Positions 8,315 through 17,070 of a stretch of DNA of 32,839 nt are shown in pieces (the first letter of the stretch is position 1; each line of letters opens with the position of its first letter). The stretch spans positions 1 through 32,839 of the forward strand of contig JANYGB010000030.1 of NCBI GenBank assembly GCA_025359445.1. Reading direction: 5' to 3'. This stretch comes from Sphingomonadaceae bacterium. Its GTDB lineage: Bacteria > Pseudomonadota > Alphaproteobacteria > Sphingomonadales > Sphingomonadaceae. The translations under genes and the position numbers were made by a program. The notes under the pieces are model-generated. The model had not been told where the DNA came from. It did not search any database and worked only from the letters and a program-made list of their open reading frames with translations.

Positions 8315-9477
8315 CTAACGTTCCACATCTGCCGGTTGGCACAGGCCGGTTCCGGGCGACATCACTGCTGCCGTTCCTGCAGCGAGACCAAGGCGGAACG
8401 GCTCCTCGATGCTCTGGCCTGCCGCGAGGCCGTAAGTTGCGGCTCCCAGGAAGCTGCCACCGGCGCCAACCGCGCTGCGCACCTCGACTTCGATTACCGA
8501 TAGCCGCATCTCGCCCTCTGCGGAAACCAGCAGCGCGCTGAGGTGGCCGAGCGTTATGGCGACGTGGCTGGCCAGCCCCGAACGCACAATCTGCAAGGCC
8601 GCTTCAGCCAGCGCAGCGTCATCGGCCAGCGGGTGTCCGACGTATTGCTCCAGCTCGCCCCGGGGCTCGGCTTGCATCGACATGCCGGTGGTGATTCCGA
8701 CGAGCACCGCGTCGATCCAGCCGCCGCGCGGCCATCCGTCGAGCAGCACCACGAGCAACGCGACCATGCCGCCGCCTGCACCGCACAGCCTCACGATGTT
8801 TGCGGTTTCGGCCCGCAGGCGCGGCGCCTCGGGTTCGAGCGCCGCCAGTGATGCACCAATCTTGCCGATCTCGCTACACGCTCCCGTCGCGGTGACTCGG
8901 CCAGACCACTTCCCATTGTGATCATCGAACCGGAATAGACGAAGCGCCGATTGTCTCCGCCGGGCCTCTGCGGAGCAGCCCCTTTTCCGACAGTCTGCAA
9001 GAATTTATGCACCGAGATTGATTCTTCCGTCAGCAGCGGTTCATCGACCTGAAGGTCATGCGTCTCCAGCAGCACGGCATCGGCTGGAACCCGGTCACCT
9101 TGTTCGAGGATCAGCAAATCGTCGCGCACGACATCGCATCCAGCAATCCGCATACGCTCGCTGCCTTTGTTGACCTGCGCGCGCGGGTCTGACAGGTCGC
9201 GAAGGGCCTCCAAAACATGTTCGGTCCGGGCTTCCTGAACTACAGTAACGGCGACAGAAAACGCGGCAAATGCAAGCAGGATCAAGGCTTCGGCCGTGTC
9301 GCCGAGCAAATAGGACCCGCCGCCCGCCAATAGCCGCGCCATCATCGGCTCGCGCAGCACCCCGCCGACAATCCGCAGCGCCGTTCGGCACCTGGCTTGC
9401 GGCATTGTATTCGGCCCGATTTCATCAACGCGAACCGACGTTTCGCGGAGGGTCAGTCCGTTGTGCTCACATCTCAC
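8315..9477 (-). pseudogene. P-type cation ATPase remnant fused to PfkB-type 6-phosphofructokinase tail
   Basis: Translation starts at GTG 9477, overlapping the GH130 stop. The first part is the N-terminus of a cation P-type ATPase: GLTLRETSVRVDEIGPNTMP, a TM1-2 block LILLAFAAFSVAVTVVQEA and an A-domain GDRVPADAVLLETHDLQVDE. The TGES loop reads TEES. A 1-nt loss near 8898 breaks the frame; the next frame continues EIGKIGASLAALEPEAPRLR and the TM3-4 segment VALLVVLLDGWPRGGWIDAV. At about 8677 the similarity switches abruptly to a ribokinase/PfkB C-terminus: RGELEQYVGHPLADDA through AAGTAAVMSPGTGLCQPADV, stop at 8315. The PfkB catalytic motif GAGD reads GAGG. The ATPase phosphorylation, ATP-binding and last six membrane segments are gone, as is the first half of PfkB. 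This is a deletion fusion, not a functional gene. Confidence 0.85.
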
Positions 9478-10744
9478 CCAGCACGTCCTGGATCGCGACG
9501 AAGGCAAAGGCGACCGAGCTATCGGCGACGCCGTAGGGCAGGAAGATGTCCTCTCCCACCCGCATCCCGCCGCAGCTGTAGACGACGTTGGGGACATAGC
9601 CTTCGCGGTCTTCGTCAGCGGCTGAAAGAATCGGCTGCGAAGTGCGGCCGAGGATTTTCGAGGGATCGTCCTTGTCGAGCAGCACCGCGCCGATCGAATA
9701 TTTACGCATCGCGCCGACGCCGTGGGTCAGCAGGAGCCAGCCCTCGTCGATCTCAATCGGCGGACCGCAATTGCCGATCTGGATCAGCTCCCAGGGAAAG
9801 CGCGGGCTGAGCAGCGGGACGCCCCCATCCCAATGGGTGATGACGTCCGATTCCATCAGGTAGAGGTTCTGACCATCGTGCCGCCCGATCATTCGGTAGC
9901 GACCGTCGTCGCATTTCGGGAATAGCGCCATGCCCTTGTCACGCCCGGCGCTTCCAGTAATCGAAACCAGTTCGAACTTCACGAAGTCGCTGGTACGCAG
10001 CAGCTCCGAACGGATGTCGCGGCCCGAATAGGCGGTATAGGTACCGACCCATTCCTCTTCGAGGCAGCCGCCATTGAAGCGGGTTAGCCGTAAGTCCTCC
10101 AGCCCGTTGCGCTGCACTTCGGTCACCGGGAATATCACCGTGCCGCTGAGGCTGCTATCGGGATGACGATGCACCGTAACCGCGCCGTCGTTGCGATTGG
10201 CAACCGGATTGACGGTGTTGGCAGCAGTCATGCAATGCGGTTGCGGCGTCAGTTCGAACTGACGGCCGGGCAGCACAACACCCTCGCGGAAGACGATCGA
10301 CGAGATGTGACCTTCGCCGACTGCCCGCAGCGACAGCACGATCCTGACCGCGCCTTCGGGCAATTCGTTCTGATCGGGATGGATGGTCACCGACGGATTC
10401 ATCAGCGCGGCAGCGGCGAAACTGTATTCGTGACAGAAATAAGCACCGATCAGCAGCTTCTTCTCTTCGCGGATGCGCCTGCCGTCGAGCTCGAGCTGCG
10501 CCTCGATTTCCTCGTAGCGCTGCATAAATATCTGGTGGGTCTGCCAGTGGCGCGATTCGAAGTCGTGAAACACCAGCGCCAGCTCGGTGCGCGCGGTGCG
10601 CATGTCCATGGCGCGGACCTGATCGACCAGCCGGTTGACCCTGCCCTGCGGCGCCACAGCATTCCAGGCGAGGTGGAACGGGCGGACCACCACGCGCGAG
10701 GGGTCTGCTCGTAGTCTTACTTGCGACTGGTGGAGGTTCAGCAC
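9467..10744 (-). CDS. glycoside hydrolase family 130 protein (mannoside phosphorylase/hydrolase-like)
   Basis: The protein has 425 residues. Family features include RRIREEKKLLIGAYFCHEYS, ALMNPSVTIHPDQ, VLSLRAVGEGHISSIVFREG, the five-bladed propeller signature YSGRDIRSELLRTSDFVKFE and the C-terminal YSCGGMRVGEDIFLPYG. GH130 enzymes phosphorolyse or hydrolyse beta-mannosidic bonds such as beta-1,2-mannobiose or mannosyl-glucose. No signal peptide is seen, so it should act in the cytoplasm. GTG 10744 overlaps the glycosyltransferase stop by 7 nt, and its own end overlaps the ATPase remnant start; the three are one translationally coupled operon. Pairing with a glycosyltransferase suggests synthesis and turnover of an intracellular oligosaccharide or storage glycan. 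Subfamily and linkage specificity cannot be fixed by eye. Confidence 0.88.
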   Translation of the reverse strand: MLNLHQSQVRLRADPSRVVVRPFHLAWNAVAPQGRVNRLVDQVRAMDMRTARTELALVFHDFESRHWQTHQIFMQRYEEIEAQLELDGRRIREEKKLLIGAYFCHEYSFAAAALMNPSVTIHPDQNELPEGAVRIVLSLRAVGEGHISSIVFREGVVLPGRQFELTPQPHCMTAANTVNPVANRNDGAVTVHRHPDSSLSGTVIFPVTEVQRNGLEDLRLTRFNGGCLEEEWVGTYTAYSGRDIRSELLRTSDFVKFELVSITGSAGRDKGMALFPKCDDGRYRMIGRHDGQNLYLMESDVITHWDGGVPLLSPRFPWELIQIGNCGPPIEIDEGWLLLTHGVGAMRKYSIGAVLLDKDDPSKILGRTSQPILSAADEDREGYVPNVVYSCGGMRVGEDIFLPYGVADSSVAFAFVAIQDVLGEM

Positions 10745-13089
10745 TCGCTGCCCCGGTGGCGTTGGATGGCCAATGTGGCTAGGTGGAAAGCGAGGATCGA
10801 TTCAGCCCCGCGGTTGCGATTGACTCCGGTCGGCATCAGCCCGTCATAACATTCGCCGGTGTCAATATCGCCGAGCGCCAGGCCAAGTTCGTTTTTGCCG
10901 AGGAACCACTGGTAAGCATTTCGCGCTGCAACTTGCCAGGCGGTATCGCCAGTCGCGTCGTACGCGGCGATGCAGGCGTCGACCATGGCCCATGCCTCAA
11001 GCGGCTGCTGATCGAACGGCAAATGCGGCGCATAAATCCTCCCGAAGCTGTCGCTGCCGACCGCCCTGAAGTGGCCGCCTGGTGTGGTTTGCAGATCAAT
11101 CAGCCATTTCAGTGCCTTGAGCCCGCGCTGGATGAAATTTTCGCGACCAATGGCGCGACCGGCACGGATCAGCGCTTCGGGTAGCCGAGCATTGTCATAG
11201 GCGAGAACTGGCTCAAACCAGTCCCAGCCGGGCCTGCGATATTCGCTCCAGAGTCCCATCAGCCCGTCGCCCCAGCGCGCGAGCAGCAGCGGTGGCTGCG
11301 GATCGGCGGGAGTGGTTTCGGCGAAAGGGGCGGTCCCCAACATCATGAACGCCATCGCCCGCGGCGAGCGCATGCGTGCCAGTGGCTCGATGACCCGATC
11401 ATAGAGCAAGGAGGCCCAGTCACGAAGGTTACGATCGGTCGCGCTGTTGGCAACAGTCCCAAGCGTCCAGACCGTGCGGCCACAGCTGTCTTCCGATCCA
11501 GCACTTTCCCGCCAAGACCGGTCGAAACCCATGAAATTGCGGAAGCGCCGCGTTTTCGGGTTCCAGCCGCGGTCGACAAATGCTGAAAAAACAGGGGTCC
11601 AATATCCCACCATGCGCGGAACGCGGCAGGCCAGCATCAACGCGCGTGCATTGTCGTCTATGCAATAGCCGTGGCGGCGATCGGGTACGTCGAGAATGCT
11701 GTGCTGGAACATGCCGGTGGAATCGCACATCCGCTCGATCGAACTCATGCCAAGCTCGTGGGGTATCTCGGGCGGGCGGATCGGCAGCAGCTTCTTCGCG
11801 GTGCGTTCGGCGACTTCCTCGAACCGTGCCAGCGAAGCCTCGGCTAGGCGCGGCCAGATCATTGTCCGGCCAAGTGCATAACACCGCTGGCGCAGAGCGA
11901 GCATGGCCGTTGGGTCTGTCAGAAGTTTGTTGATCGCCGAGGCAAAACCGGAACTATCGCCGAAATCCACAAGGTGACCATATTGGCTGCCCAACAGTTC
12001 GCGGGCATGGACATAGGGAGTCGAGATCACCGGTTTTCCGAGGCCGACTGCGTAGGCCAGCGTTCCCGAGGTCACTTGCGCGGGGTTCTTATAGGGCGTT
12101 ACGTAGATATCGGCGGCGGCGATGTAGTCCAACAGTTCATCGACTTCGACGAAAGTATCGATGAAACGGACATGTTCCGCAATCCCAAGATCGTCCGCCA
12201 GCGCCGTTAGCGAATCGCGATAGGTCTCGCCGCTATGGGCAATGGAATGCGGATGGGTGGCACCGAGCACCAGATAGAGCGCGTTCGGATTGCGTTCGAC
12301 GACGGCCGGCATCGCCGCTACCATCGTCTCGATCCCTTTGTCGGGTGAAAGCAGGCCGAATGTCAGGATGACATCGCGACCCTCAAGCCCAAGCTTCGCC
12401 TTCATCGGCGCGGTGTCGGTGAACGACCGGTCGGGAATGCCATGTGGAATGACGATCACCTGATCGAGATCGGCACCGTATTTGTCGATCAACAGAACCT
12501 TTGCCGCCTCGGCCATGACAATGATCGTCTCACAGCGCGCGATCAGCGCGAGGGTGACACGGCGCTGGTCGCGGTCCGGATCGGCAAGAACGGTATGTAT
12601 GGCGACGGCTACAGGTACGGTCATCCGGTCGATCAGATTCAGGATCAAATCACCCGCACTGCCGCCAAAGATGCCGAATTCATGTTGGATCCACACCATA
12701 TCTGCACCGCATGCGGTAATCGCCCGCGCGGCGTCGAGATACGATGCGGGTTCGTCCTGCTCGATCGTGCCGGCGACTCGATCCGGATAGACATAACGCT
12801 TGCCGTCATCGTTCATCGCCCAGATATCGATCTGGATGGCAGGGAAACGCGTCGCTATCGCGCAGGCGATGTCAGTTGTATAGGTAGCGATACCGCAGCG
12901 CCGTGGCAGGTGATTGCCGATCAGGGCGATGCGATTGACTCGCTGTCCCGGCACGGCAGGCAAACGAACCTCTTGAAGGTGTTCGGGAGCAGGCGAGGGC
13001 AAGAGCGGCGCAAGTTCCACGGCAAATCCCTTCAAAGTGCAAGGAACCTCCCCATTGTTCGACTGCAATGCCTGATCCCACGCTACCAT
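10738..13089 (-). CDS. two-domain protein: GT4 glycosyltransferase plus C-terminal alpha/alpha-barrel-like domain
   Basis: From ATG 13089 the protein has 783 residues. The N-terminal half is a GT-B retaining glycosyltransferase of the GT4 type: IALIGNHLPRRCGIATYTTD (acceptor side), WIQHEFGIFGG, VIPHGIPDRSF, ILTFGLLSPDKGIETMVAAM (nucleotide-sugar site) and the E-x7-E-like region YKNPAQVTSGTLAYAVGLGK. The last roughly 380 residues (HGYCIDDNARALMLACRVPR, SCGRTVWTLGTVANS, LPFDQQPLEAWAMVDACIAA) look like an (alpha/alpha)6-barrel glycosidase/epimerase-type domain. Start choice is uncertain: the frame is open to 13230, and GTG 13020 has the best Shine-Dalgarno (AAGGGA) and gives 760 residues; the first roughly 90 residues look unconserved. 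The gene precedes and overlaps GH130. An ATTGC-GCA-GCAAT inverted repeat lies just upstream (13103-13115). Confidence 0.85.
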   Translation of the reverse strand: MVAWDQALQSNNGEVPCTLKGFAVELAPLLPSPAPEHLQEVRLPAVPGQRVNRIALIGNHLPRRCGIATYTTDIACAIATRFPAIQIDIWAMNDDGKRYVYPDRVAGTIEQDEPASYLDAARAITACGADMVWIQHEFGIFGGSAGDLILNLIDRMTVPVAVAIHTVLADPDRDQRRVTLALIARCETIIVMAEAAKVLLIDKYGADLDQVIVIPHGIPDRSFTDTAPMKAKLGLEGRDVILTFGLLSPDKGIETMVAAMPAVVERNPNALYLVLGATHPHSIAHSGETYRDSLTALADDLGIAEHVRFIDTFVEVDELLDYIAAADIYVTPYKNPAQVTSGTLAYAVGLGKPVISTPYVHARELLGSQYGHLVDFGDSSGFASAINKLLTDPTAMLALRQRCYALGRTMIWPRLAEASLARFEEVAERTAKKLLPIRPPEIPHELGMSSIERMCDSTGMFQHSILDVPDRRHGYCIDDNARALMLACRVPRMVGYWTPVFSAFVDRGWNPKTRRFRNFMGFDRSWRESAGSEDSCGRTVWTLGTVANSATDRNLRDWASLLYDRVIEPLARMRSPRAMAFMMLGTAPFAETTPADPQPPLLLARWGDGLMGLWSEYRRPGWDWFEPVLAYDNARLPEALIRAGRAIGRENFIQRGLKALKWLIDLQTTPGGHFRAVGSDSFGRIYAPHLPFDQQPLEAWAMVDACIAAYDATGDTAWQVAARNAYQWFLGKNELGLALGDIDTGECYDGLMPTGVNRNRGAESILAFHLATLAIQRHRGSEC

Positions 13090-13194
13090 TGAAACTCGCT
13101 CAATTGCGCAGCAATCAGGTATAGCACGTAGGCTGCCAGAGTTGAGGTTCGGTTGGTCGCGGTTTCCCTTCGCCGTGGCATCAATTGACAGTGG

Positions 13195-13747
13195 GTGCGC
13201 CCGGACCCCGATCCAGCACGTTTGGTCCACGCTCTAGCAACGGAATATGGCGGTGGTGCAAAGCAGTATTGCCATGAGGTGCGAACGATTGCGCTCGGCG
13301 GCCTCGACGTGCCGATCCTCAGAACTCGCGAGGAGCGTCCAATCAAGCCCGCACCTAGGTCGTCCAGCCGGGGCAGGATGCCACCCAATGGGCAGATCAC
13401 TTGGTGTTCCTCTATTCTCTGTGGCTCGGCGACATGCCTGTGCTGCTCAAATCCTATCGGGAGCAGGTCTTGCGGCCGGGAATCGCGCTTGATTGAGGCG
13501 AGGGCAAATACCTAGCAAAGCTGCTCGAAGGCCCGTCCGTGCGGGTTGTCGTCACCATGGTATGCCCGCCTTTTTCTACCGGGCCTATTTCGGGGTTCAC
13601 AGTGTGCGCAGCTACAACCGTAACATTCTTGGCGGCATCGGCATTGATCCCGTCTCCAGTTCGCTGATCGGCAACAACGAAAACAGCGAAGGGCATCGCA
13701 AGCGCTGGCCGGAGCGGATGCACGCGCATGGAAAAGACGGCGACTGA
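13195..13747 (+). pseudogene. NAD(P)H oxidoreductase (flavodoxin-2 fold) pseudogene
   Basis: Three frames must be joined to read this gene. Frame A (13195 to about 13355) gives PDPDPARLVHALATEYGGGA and HEVRTIALGGLDVPILRTRE. Frame B from about 13362 gives WADHLVFLYSLWLGDMPVLL followed by KSYREQVLRPGIALD, then an in-frame TGA (13494-13496), then GEGKYLAKLLEGPSVRVVVT. A loss of one G in ATGG(G)TATG near 13560 moves to frame C, MPAFFYRAYFGVHSVRSYNR through NENSEGHRKRWPERMHA, ending TGA 13745-13747. Together this is a flavodoxin-fold quinone reductase with conserved block order. The expected GHPDPDPA start is also damaged just before 13195. At least three lesions make it a dead gene. It reads toward the universal stress protein gene. 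Confidence 0.8.
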
Positions 13748-13797
13748 TGCATCCAGGCTTGCTCCGTATTGTCCCTGATAAAGCTGCTTTCACAGTT

Positions 13798-13813
13798 AGG
13801 TTAAGCTTTACCT
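13798..13813. promoter_or_regulatory. imperfect 16-bp palindrome upstream of universal stress protein
   Basis: AGGTTAAGCTTTACCT pairs AGGT with ACCT and a central AAGCTT, with one mismatched pair between them. It lies 45-60 nt before the universal stress protein start (13858), where an operator or promoter element would be expected. No known binding consensus is matched. Confidence 0.25.
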
Positions 13814-13857
13814 CAATTGCTGTCTCACAACGCCAGAGTAGCTTCAGGAGAACGACG

Positions 13858-14739
13858 ATGACATCCGTGATGCTCCAACCAGAGTTGCGCCATGCTGCAG
13901 CGCCATCGAGCCGCCAGGGTGGCATGAAATCCGTGCTGCTCCACATTCAGGATGATGAAGGACTTGAAGCGCGCCTGCAGGTGGCACTTGCCATCGCCCG
14001 CGCATCAGGCGGGCACCTCACCTGCATGCATGTCACACCGATGAGCGCCTTTGTCGGCTTCGAGACCTTTGGCGGTGCTTACGTCATGACCGACTTGCTC
14101 GACCGGCTTGAGAAACACGAGACGGCGATGCGGGCCCGGATCGAGGCGCATATGGGAACAGAAGATGTTGCCTGGTCGTACGAGCGACAAACTTCGGATC
14201 CTGTTTCAGCTCTGGTGGATCACGGCGCGCTTGCCGATCTGATCGTAGTTGGCCGGTCGCAGCCCAGCCAGAACTCGGCCTATCGACCGATGTCGATCAT
14301 CGGCCAGATGCTGAAATCATCTCACACGCCGCTGCTGGTTTGTTCGAAGGATCAGAAGCGCTTCGATCCGCTTGGCCCGGCCGTCGTCGCCTGGAATCGC
14401 AGCTTCGAGGCGGCGAACGCTTTGCGCGCGGCATTGCCGATGCTCAAACAGGCCTCGGCAGTTCATATTGTCACTGTCGATGAGGACAAGGACTTCGATT
14501 TCCCACCGCTCAGTCCCTCCGAATATCTTTCTCGCCACGATGTTCATGCCGAGATGATCCGCGAGACCAAGGGAACGCAATCGGTCGATGATAGGCTCGT
14601 CGCCTCGGCGCAATCGCTGGGCGCGAGTTACCTGGTTATGGGCGCGTATGGCCATAGCCGCGCGCGCGAAATGCTGTTCGGAGGGGTGACGCGGAACTTG
14701 CTCAAGGAATGCGCACTTCCGCTGGTGCTGGCACGGTAG
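13858..14739 (+). CDS. tandem universal stress protein (two UspA domains)
   Basis: The protein has 293 residues. CAGGAG (13845-13850) lies 7 nt before ATG 13858, fixing the start although the frame is open to 13747. Domain 1 (about 23-160) begins MKSVLLHIQDDEGLEARLQV and includes ADLIVVGRSQPSQNS. Domain 2 (about 165-293) ends with the ATP-binding-type motif MGAYGHSRAREMLFGGVTR (from Gly262; G-x2-G-x9-G), typical of UspA proteins. Domain 1 lacks a clean copy of this motif. Universal stress proteins are cytoplasmic and usually induced by starvation, hypoxia or redox stress. The gene stands alone between a dead oxidoreductase and a dead MBL gene, with its own likely promoter. Confidence 0.92.
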   Translation: MTSVMLQPELRHAAAPSSRQGGMKSVLLHIQDDEGLEARLQVALAIARASGGHLTCMHVTPMSAFVGFETFGGAYVMTDLLDRLEKHETAMRARIEAHMGTEDVAWSYERQTSDPVSALVDHGALADLIVVGRSQPSQNSAYRPMSIIGQMLKSSHTPLLVCSKDQKRFDPLGPAVVAWNRSFEAANALRAALPMLKQASAVHIVTVDEDKDFDFPPLSPSEYLSRHDVHAEMIRETKGTQSVDDRLVASAQSLGASYLVMGAYGHSRAREMLFGGVTRNLLKECALPLVLAR

Positions 14740-14774
14740 CCCTGTCGAACTTGGCGCAAGGCGGCAAGAGGTGA

Positions 14775-15917
14775 ATGGATACCGTCGAAATCCGCTTCCA
14801 CGGGGCTGCAGGGACAGTCAGCGGGTCATGCCACCGCCGACATTATCGAGCCATTGCTGCTTGATGCGGCAAAGCTCCAGGCGGTCGACTCTGAGCGCCG
14901 CAGCCGCCGGCCTGACCGGGCGGGGCTGAAGGCCTTCGAACCGCTCTACTCGGTCGAGGATGTCGCAGCTTGCCTCGGCTTCCTGCGCGCGACGCGCTAT
15001 TGTTATTGGTACGATCTTGGCAAGGGCAACGGCTTCCGGTTGCGGGATACACGACGTATAGTCGGTTCTGCGTCGGTAGAACTGAAGCTGGCTGGCCAGC
15101 GCATCCTGGTTTCGGGCGATGTCGGCAATGGCGGCGCTATCTGCTGTGCCGGTGCCGAACTGGGCGGTTACGACCACGTCCTGTGCGAATCCACCTATGG
15201 CAACCGCGATCGCGAACCGGTGCTGGTCAGCGACCGCCGCGAACAGCTTGCTTGCCACGTCGAGGACGTGCTGGACCGGGGCGGCAATCTGCTGATCCTG
15301 GCCTTTGCCGTCGAACGCACCCAGGTGGTGCTGGAAGACTTCGTCGCCCTGTTTGAAGCGAAGCGGCTGGGCCCGGTCAACGTCTTCGTCGATTCGCCGC
15401 TGGCCGAGCGGGTTACGCTTGCGACGATGCGCCAACGGCCCAGCGGTTATGATCTCCTCGATCACCCCAACCTATGCTTCACTCACGAAGTCGCGGATTC
15501 GAAGAAGCTGAACAGAATTACCGGAGCGGTGATCTTGGCTGGATCGGGCATATGCCAGGGTGGCCGCATCCGCCCCCATCTGCTCCGCAACCTGCCCTTC
15601 CGGCAATCGCGTGTGCTGCTGGTTGGCTATCAGGTCAGGGGAACGCTCGGGGCGGTGCTTCGCGACGGAGCCCACCATGTGCGGATCTCAGGCTACGACG
15701 TGGCGGTTAAGGCAGAGATCCGCAGTCTCGATCCTTATTCGACCCATGCCGACCGGTCGAGCTGCTCAATTGGCTCAAAGCGCGCGCTCCCTACAAAGGC
15801 TCGATCTTCCTCGTGCATTGCGAAGCAGAACCATTCACCGTGCTATCAGAGGACTTTGGCCGGACGGTCGAACTTGCCCCAGTCATTGTTCCCGAGCTTG
15901 GCAGCGCCTGGGAATAG
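14775..15917 (+). pseudogene. beta-CASP metallo-beta-lactamase-fold exonuclease, internally deleted
   Basis: ATG 14775, with AGAGG just upstream, starts an authentic N-terminus (EIRFHGAAGTVSGSC), then similarity jumps, out of frame, at about 14830 to TADIIEPLLLDAAKLQ, which belongs roughly 100 residues or more further on. The lost segment would hold the HxHxDH metal-binding motif. The remaining 14854-frame ORF keeps QRILVSGDVGNGG, CESTYGNRDRE, the beta-CASP blocks AFAVERTQVVLEDF and VILAGSGICQGGRIRP, and LDPYSTHAD. A second frameshift near 15757 follows; the shifted frame gives LLNWLKARAPYKGSIFLVHC and ends at TAG 15915-15917. Similarity to the extended C-terminus (RTLPSDSARERTVAALKHAL, about 16034-16105) appears further on, again out of frame. 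The intact family are RNA-processing nucleases (RNase J / CPSF-73-like). Confidence 0.82.
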
Positions 15918-16221
15918 AAGACCAGTCAGGAGCCCAAGCAAGTTGGACGGCCCCGCGCCGACGCCCGCACTTGCATTGCCCTGCTAGATTGGATTTCCAG
16001 TTTCGCCGATCTGGATCCGGACTTGCCGACCGATTGCGCACGCTGCCTTCCGATTCCGCCCGTGAACGCACTGTCGCCGCGCTCAAGCATGCATTGGAGC
16101 GGGCCGAGGGCGATAAGGGATTGTCCTTAGGGAGGGTTCCCGATTTCTTGGCACAGCCAATTTGTCTCAAATGCCAGCGACCGGAGCGAGGCGGATCACA
16201 TCAATTTCGAGGAGACCACTC
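15918..16221 (+). other. intergenic stretch with probable C-terminal debris of the MBL exonuclease
   Basis: These 304 bases hold no intact gene. One frame encodes LADRLRTLPSDSARERTVAA then LKHALERAEG at about 16018-16110, which resembles the helical tail of the preceding MBL-fold family, separated from it by a stop and a frame change. The last bases contain the ribosome binding site GAGGAG (16209-16214) of the BON protein. Confidence 0.4.
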
Positions 16222-16872
16222 ATGAAGTCCGATAGCCAATTGCAACAAGACGTCATGGATGAGCTGCAATGGGAGCCGCGTGTCCACCACGCCAATGTCG
16301 GCGTTGCGGCCAAAGACGGGGTGATTACCTTGTCAGGCTTCGTCGCCAGCTACGCCGAGAAGATCGCTGCGGAAAAGGCTGCACGCCGTGTCAAAGGTGT
16401 GCGCGGACTAGCCGAGGAAATTGAGGTCCGTCTGGATAGCGACGCAAAGACCGCCGATCCCGAGATCGCCAAGCGCATCGCCGACATGTTCGATTGGAGC
16501 GCTTTGATTCCCAAGCACAAGATCGACGTCAAAGTCGAACATGGCTGGGTAACGCTGACTGGCACCGTTGATGGCTATTTTGAGCGCAAATCGGCCGGCG
16601 ATCTCGTCTCGCGAATTTCCGGCGTCAAGGGCGTGCGCAACCAGATCGGGATCAAGGCGGTGCCTTCGCGCGCCGATGTCAAGGATCGGATCATCGCCGC
16701 CTTCTGGCGCAATGCCGATCTCGACGCGAGTACGATCACAGTGGCTGCCGATGGCAATACCGTCCGGCTCAGCGGCAAAGTCCATGCCTGGTACGAGCGC
16801 CAGATCGCCGAACGCGCGGCCTGGTCGGCACCGGGCGTCAGTCGCGTGGAAGACAACATCATGGTTGTCTGA
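16222..16872 (+). CDS. triple BON-domain protein (OsmY-like)
   Basis: The protein has 216 residues and is made entirely of three BON repeats at about 2-71, 77-146 and 147-216. Each has the DGVITLSGFV / HGWVTLTGTV / GNTVRLSGKV strand followed by an A-xx-A-ARRV-type helix and a V-x-x-V-x-N strand. GAGGAG lies 7 nt before ATG 16222. Unlike E. coli OsmY there is no signal peptide, so it is predicted cytoplasmic or membrane-peripheral. BON proteins bind phospholipid or support envelope stability under osmotic or stationary stress. The gene is monocistronic and followed by a clear intrinsic terminator. Confidence 0.9.
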   Translation: MKSDSQLQQDVMDELQWEPRVHHANVGVAAKDGVITLSGFVASYAEKIAAEKAARRVKGVRGLAEEIEVRLDSDAKTADPEIAKRIADMFDWSALIPKHKIDVKVEHGWVTLTGTVDGYFERKSAGDLVSRISGVKGVRNQIGIKAVPSRADVKDRIIAAFWRNADLDASTITVAADGNTVRLSGKVHAWYERQIAERAAWSAPGVSRVEDNIMVV

Positions 16873-16908
16873 ATTCAACTCTCCCTCGACGCGACCCCGA
16901 GGGAAAAG

Positions 16909-16944
16909 ACGGGCCCCTTCTGCCGAGTGGGGCCCGTTTCCTTT
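16909..16944 (+). terminator. Rho-independent terminator after BON gene
   Basis: A perfect 9-bp GC-rich stem, ACGGGCCCC (16909-16917) with GGGGCCCGT (16929-16937), an 11-nt loop, and a T-rich run TTTCCTTTT follow 37 nt after the BON stop codon. Confidence 0.85.
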
Positions 16945-17070
16945 TGCACAGTCAGGCCGGTTCCCAGTGCTTGGGTCAACGCTGTTCCACGTCAATAAAA
17001 AAGCGTGACCGTTAGACTTTGTGGGCAACCGAAACCGGATGTTGAAACCTATGAAAGATGGCGATATCGA

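Noticed and set aside
12442..13092. 216-codon plus-strand ORF inside the glycosyltransferase
   Set aside because: Antisense shadow of a convincing GT4 domain; no ribosome binding site or family.
14854..15987. Functional 377-residue MBL exonuclease
   Set aside because: Starts inside the family, lacks HxHxDH, has no ribosome binding site and is frameshifted at the C-terminus.
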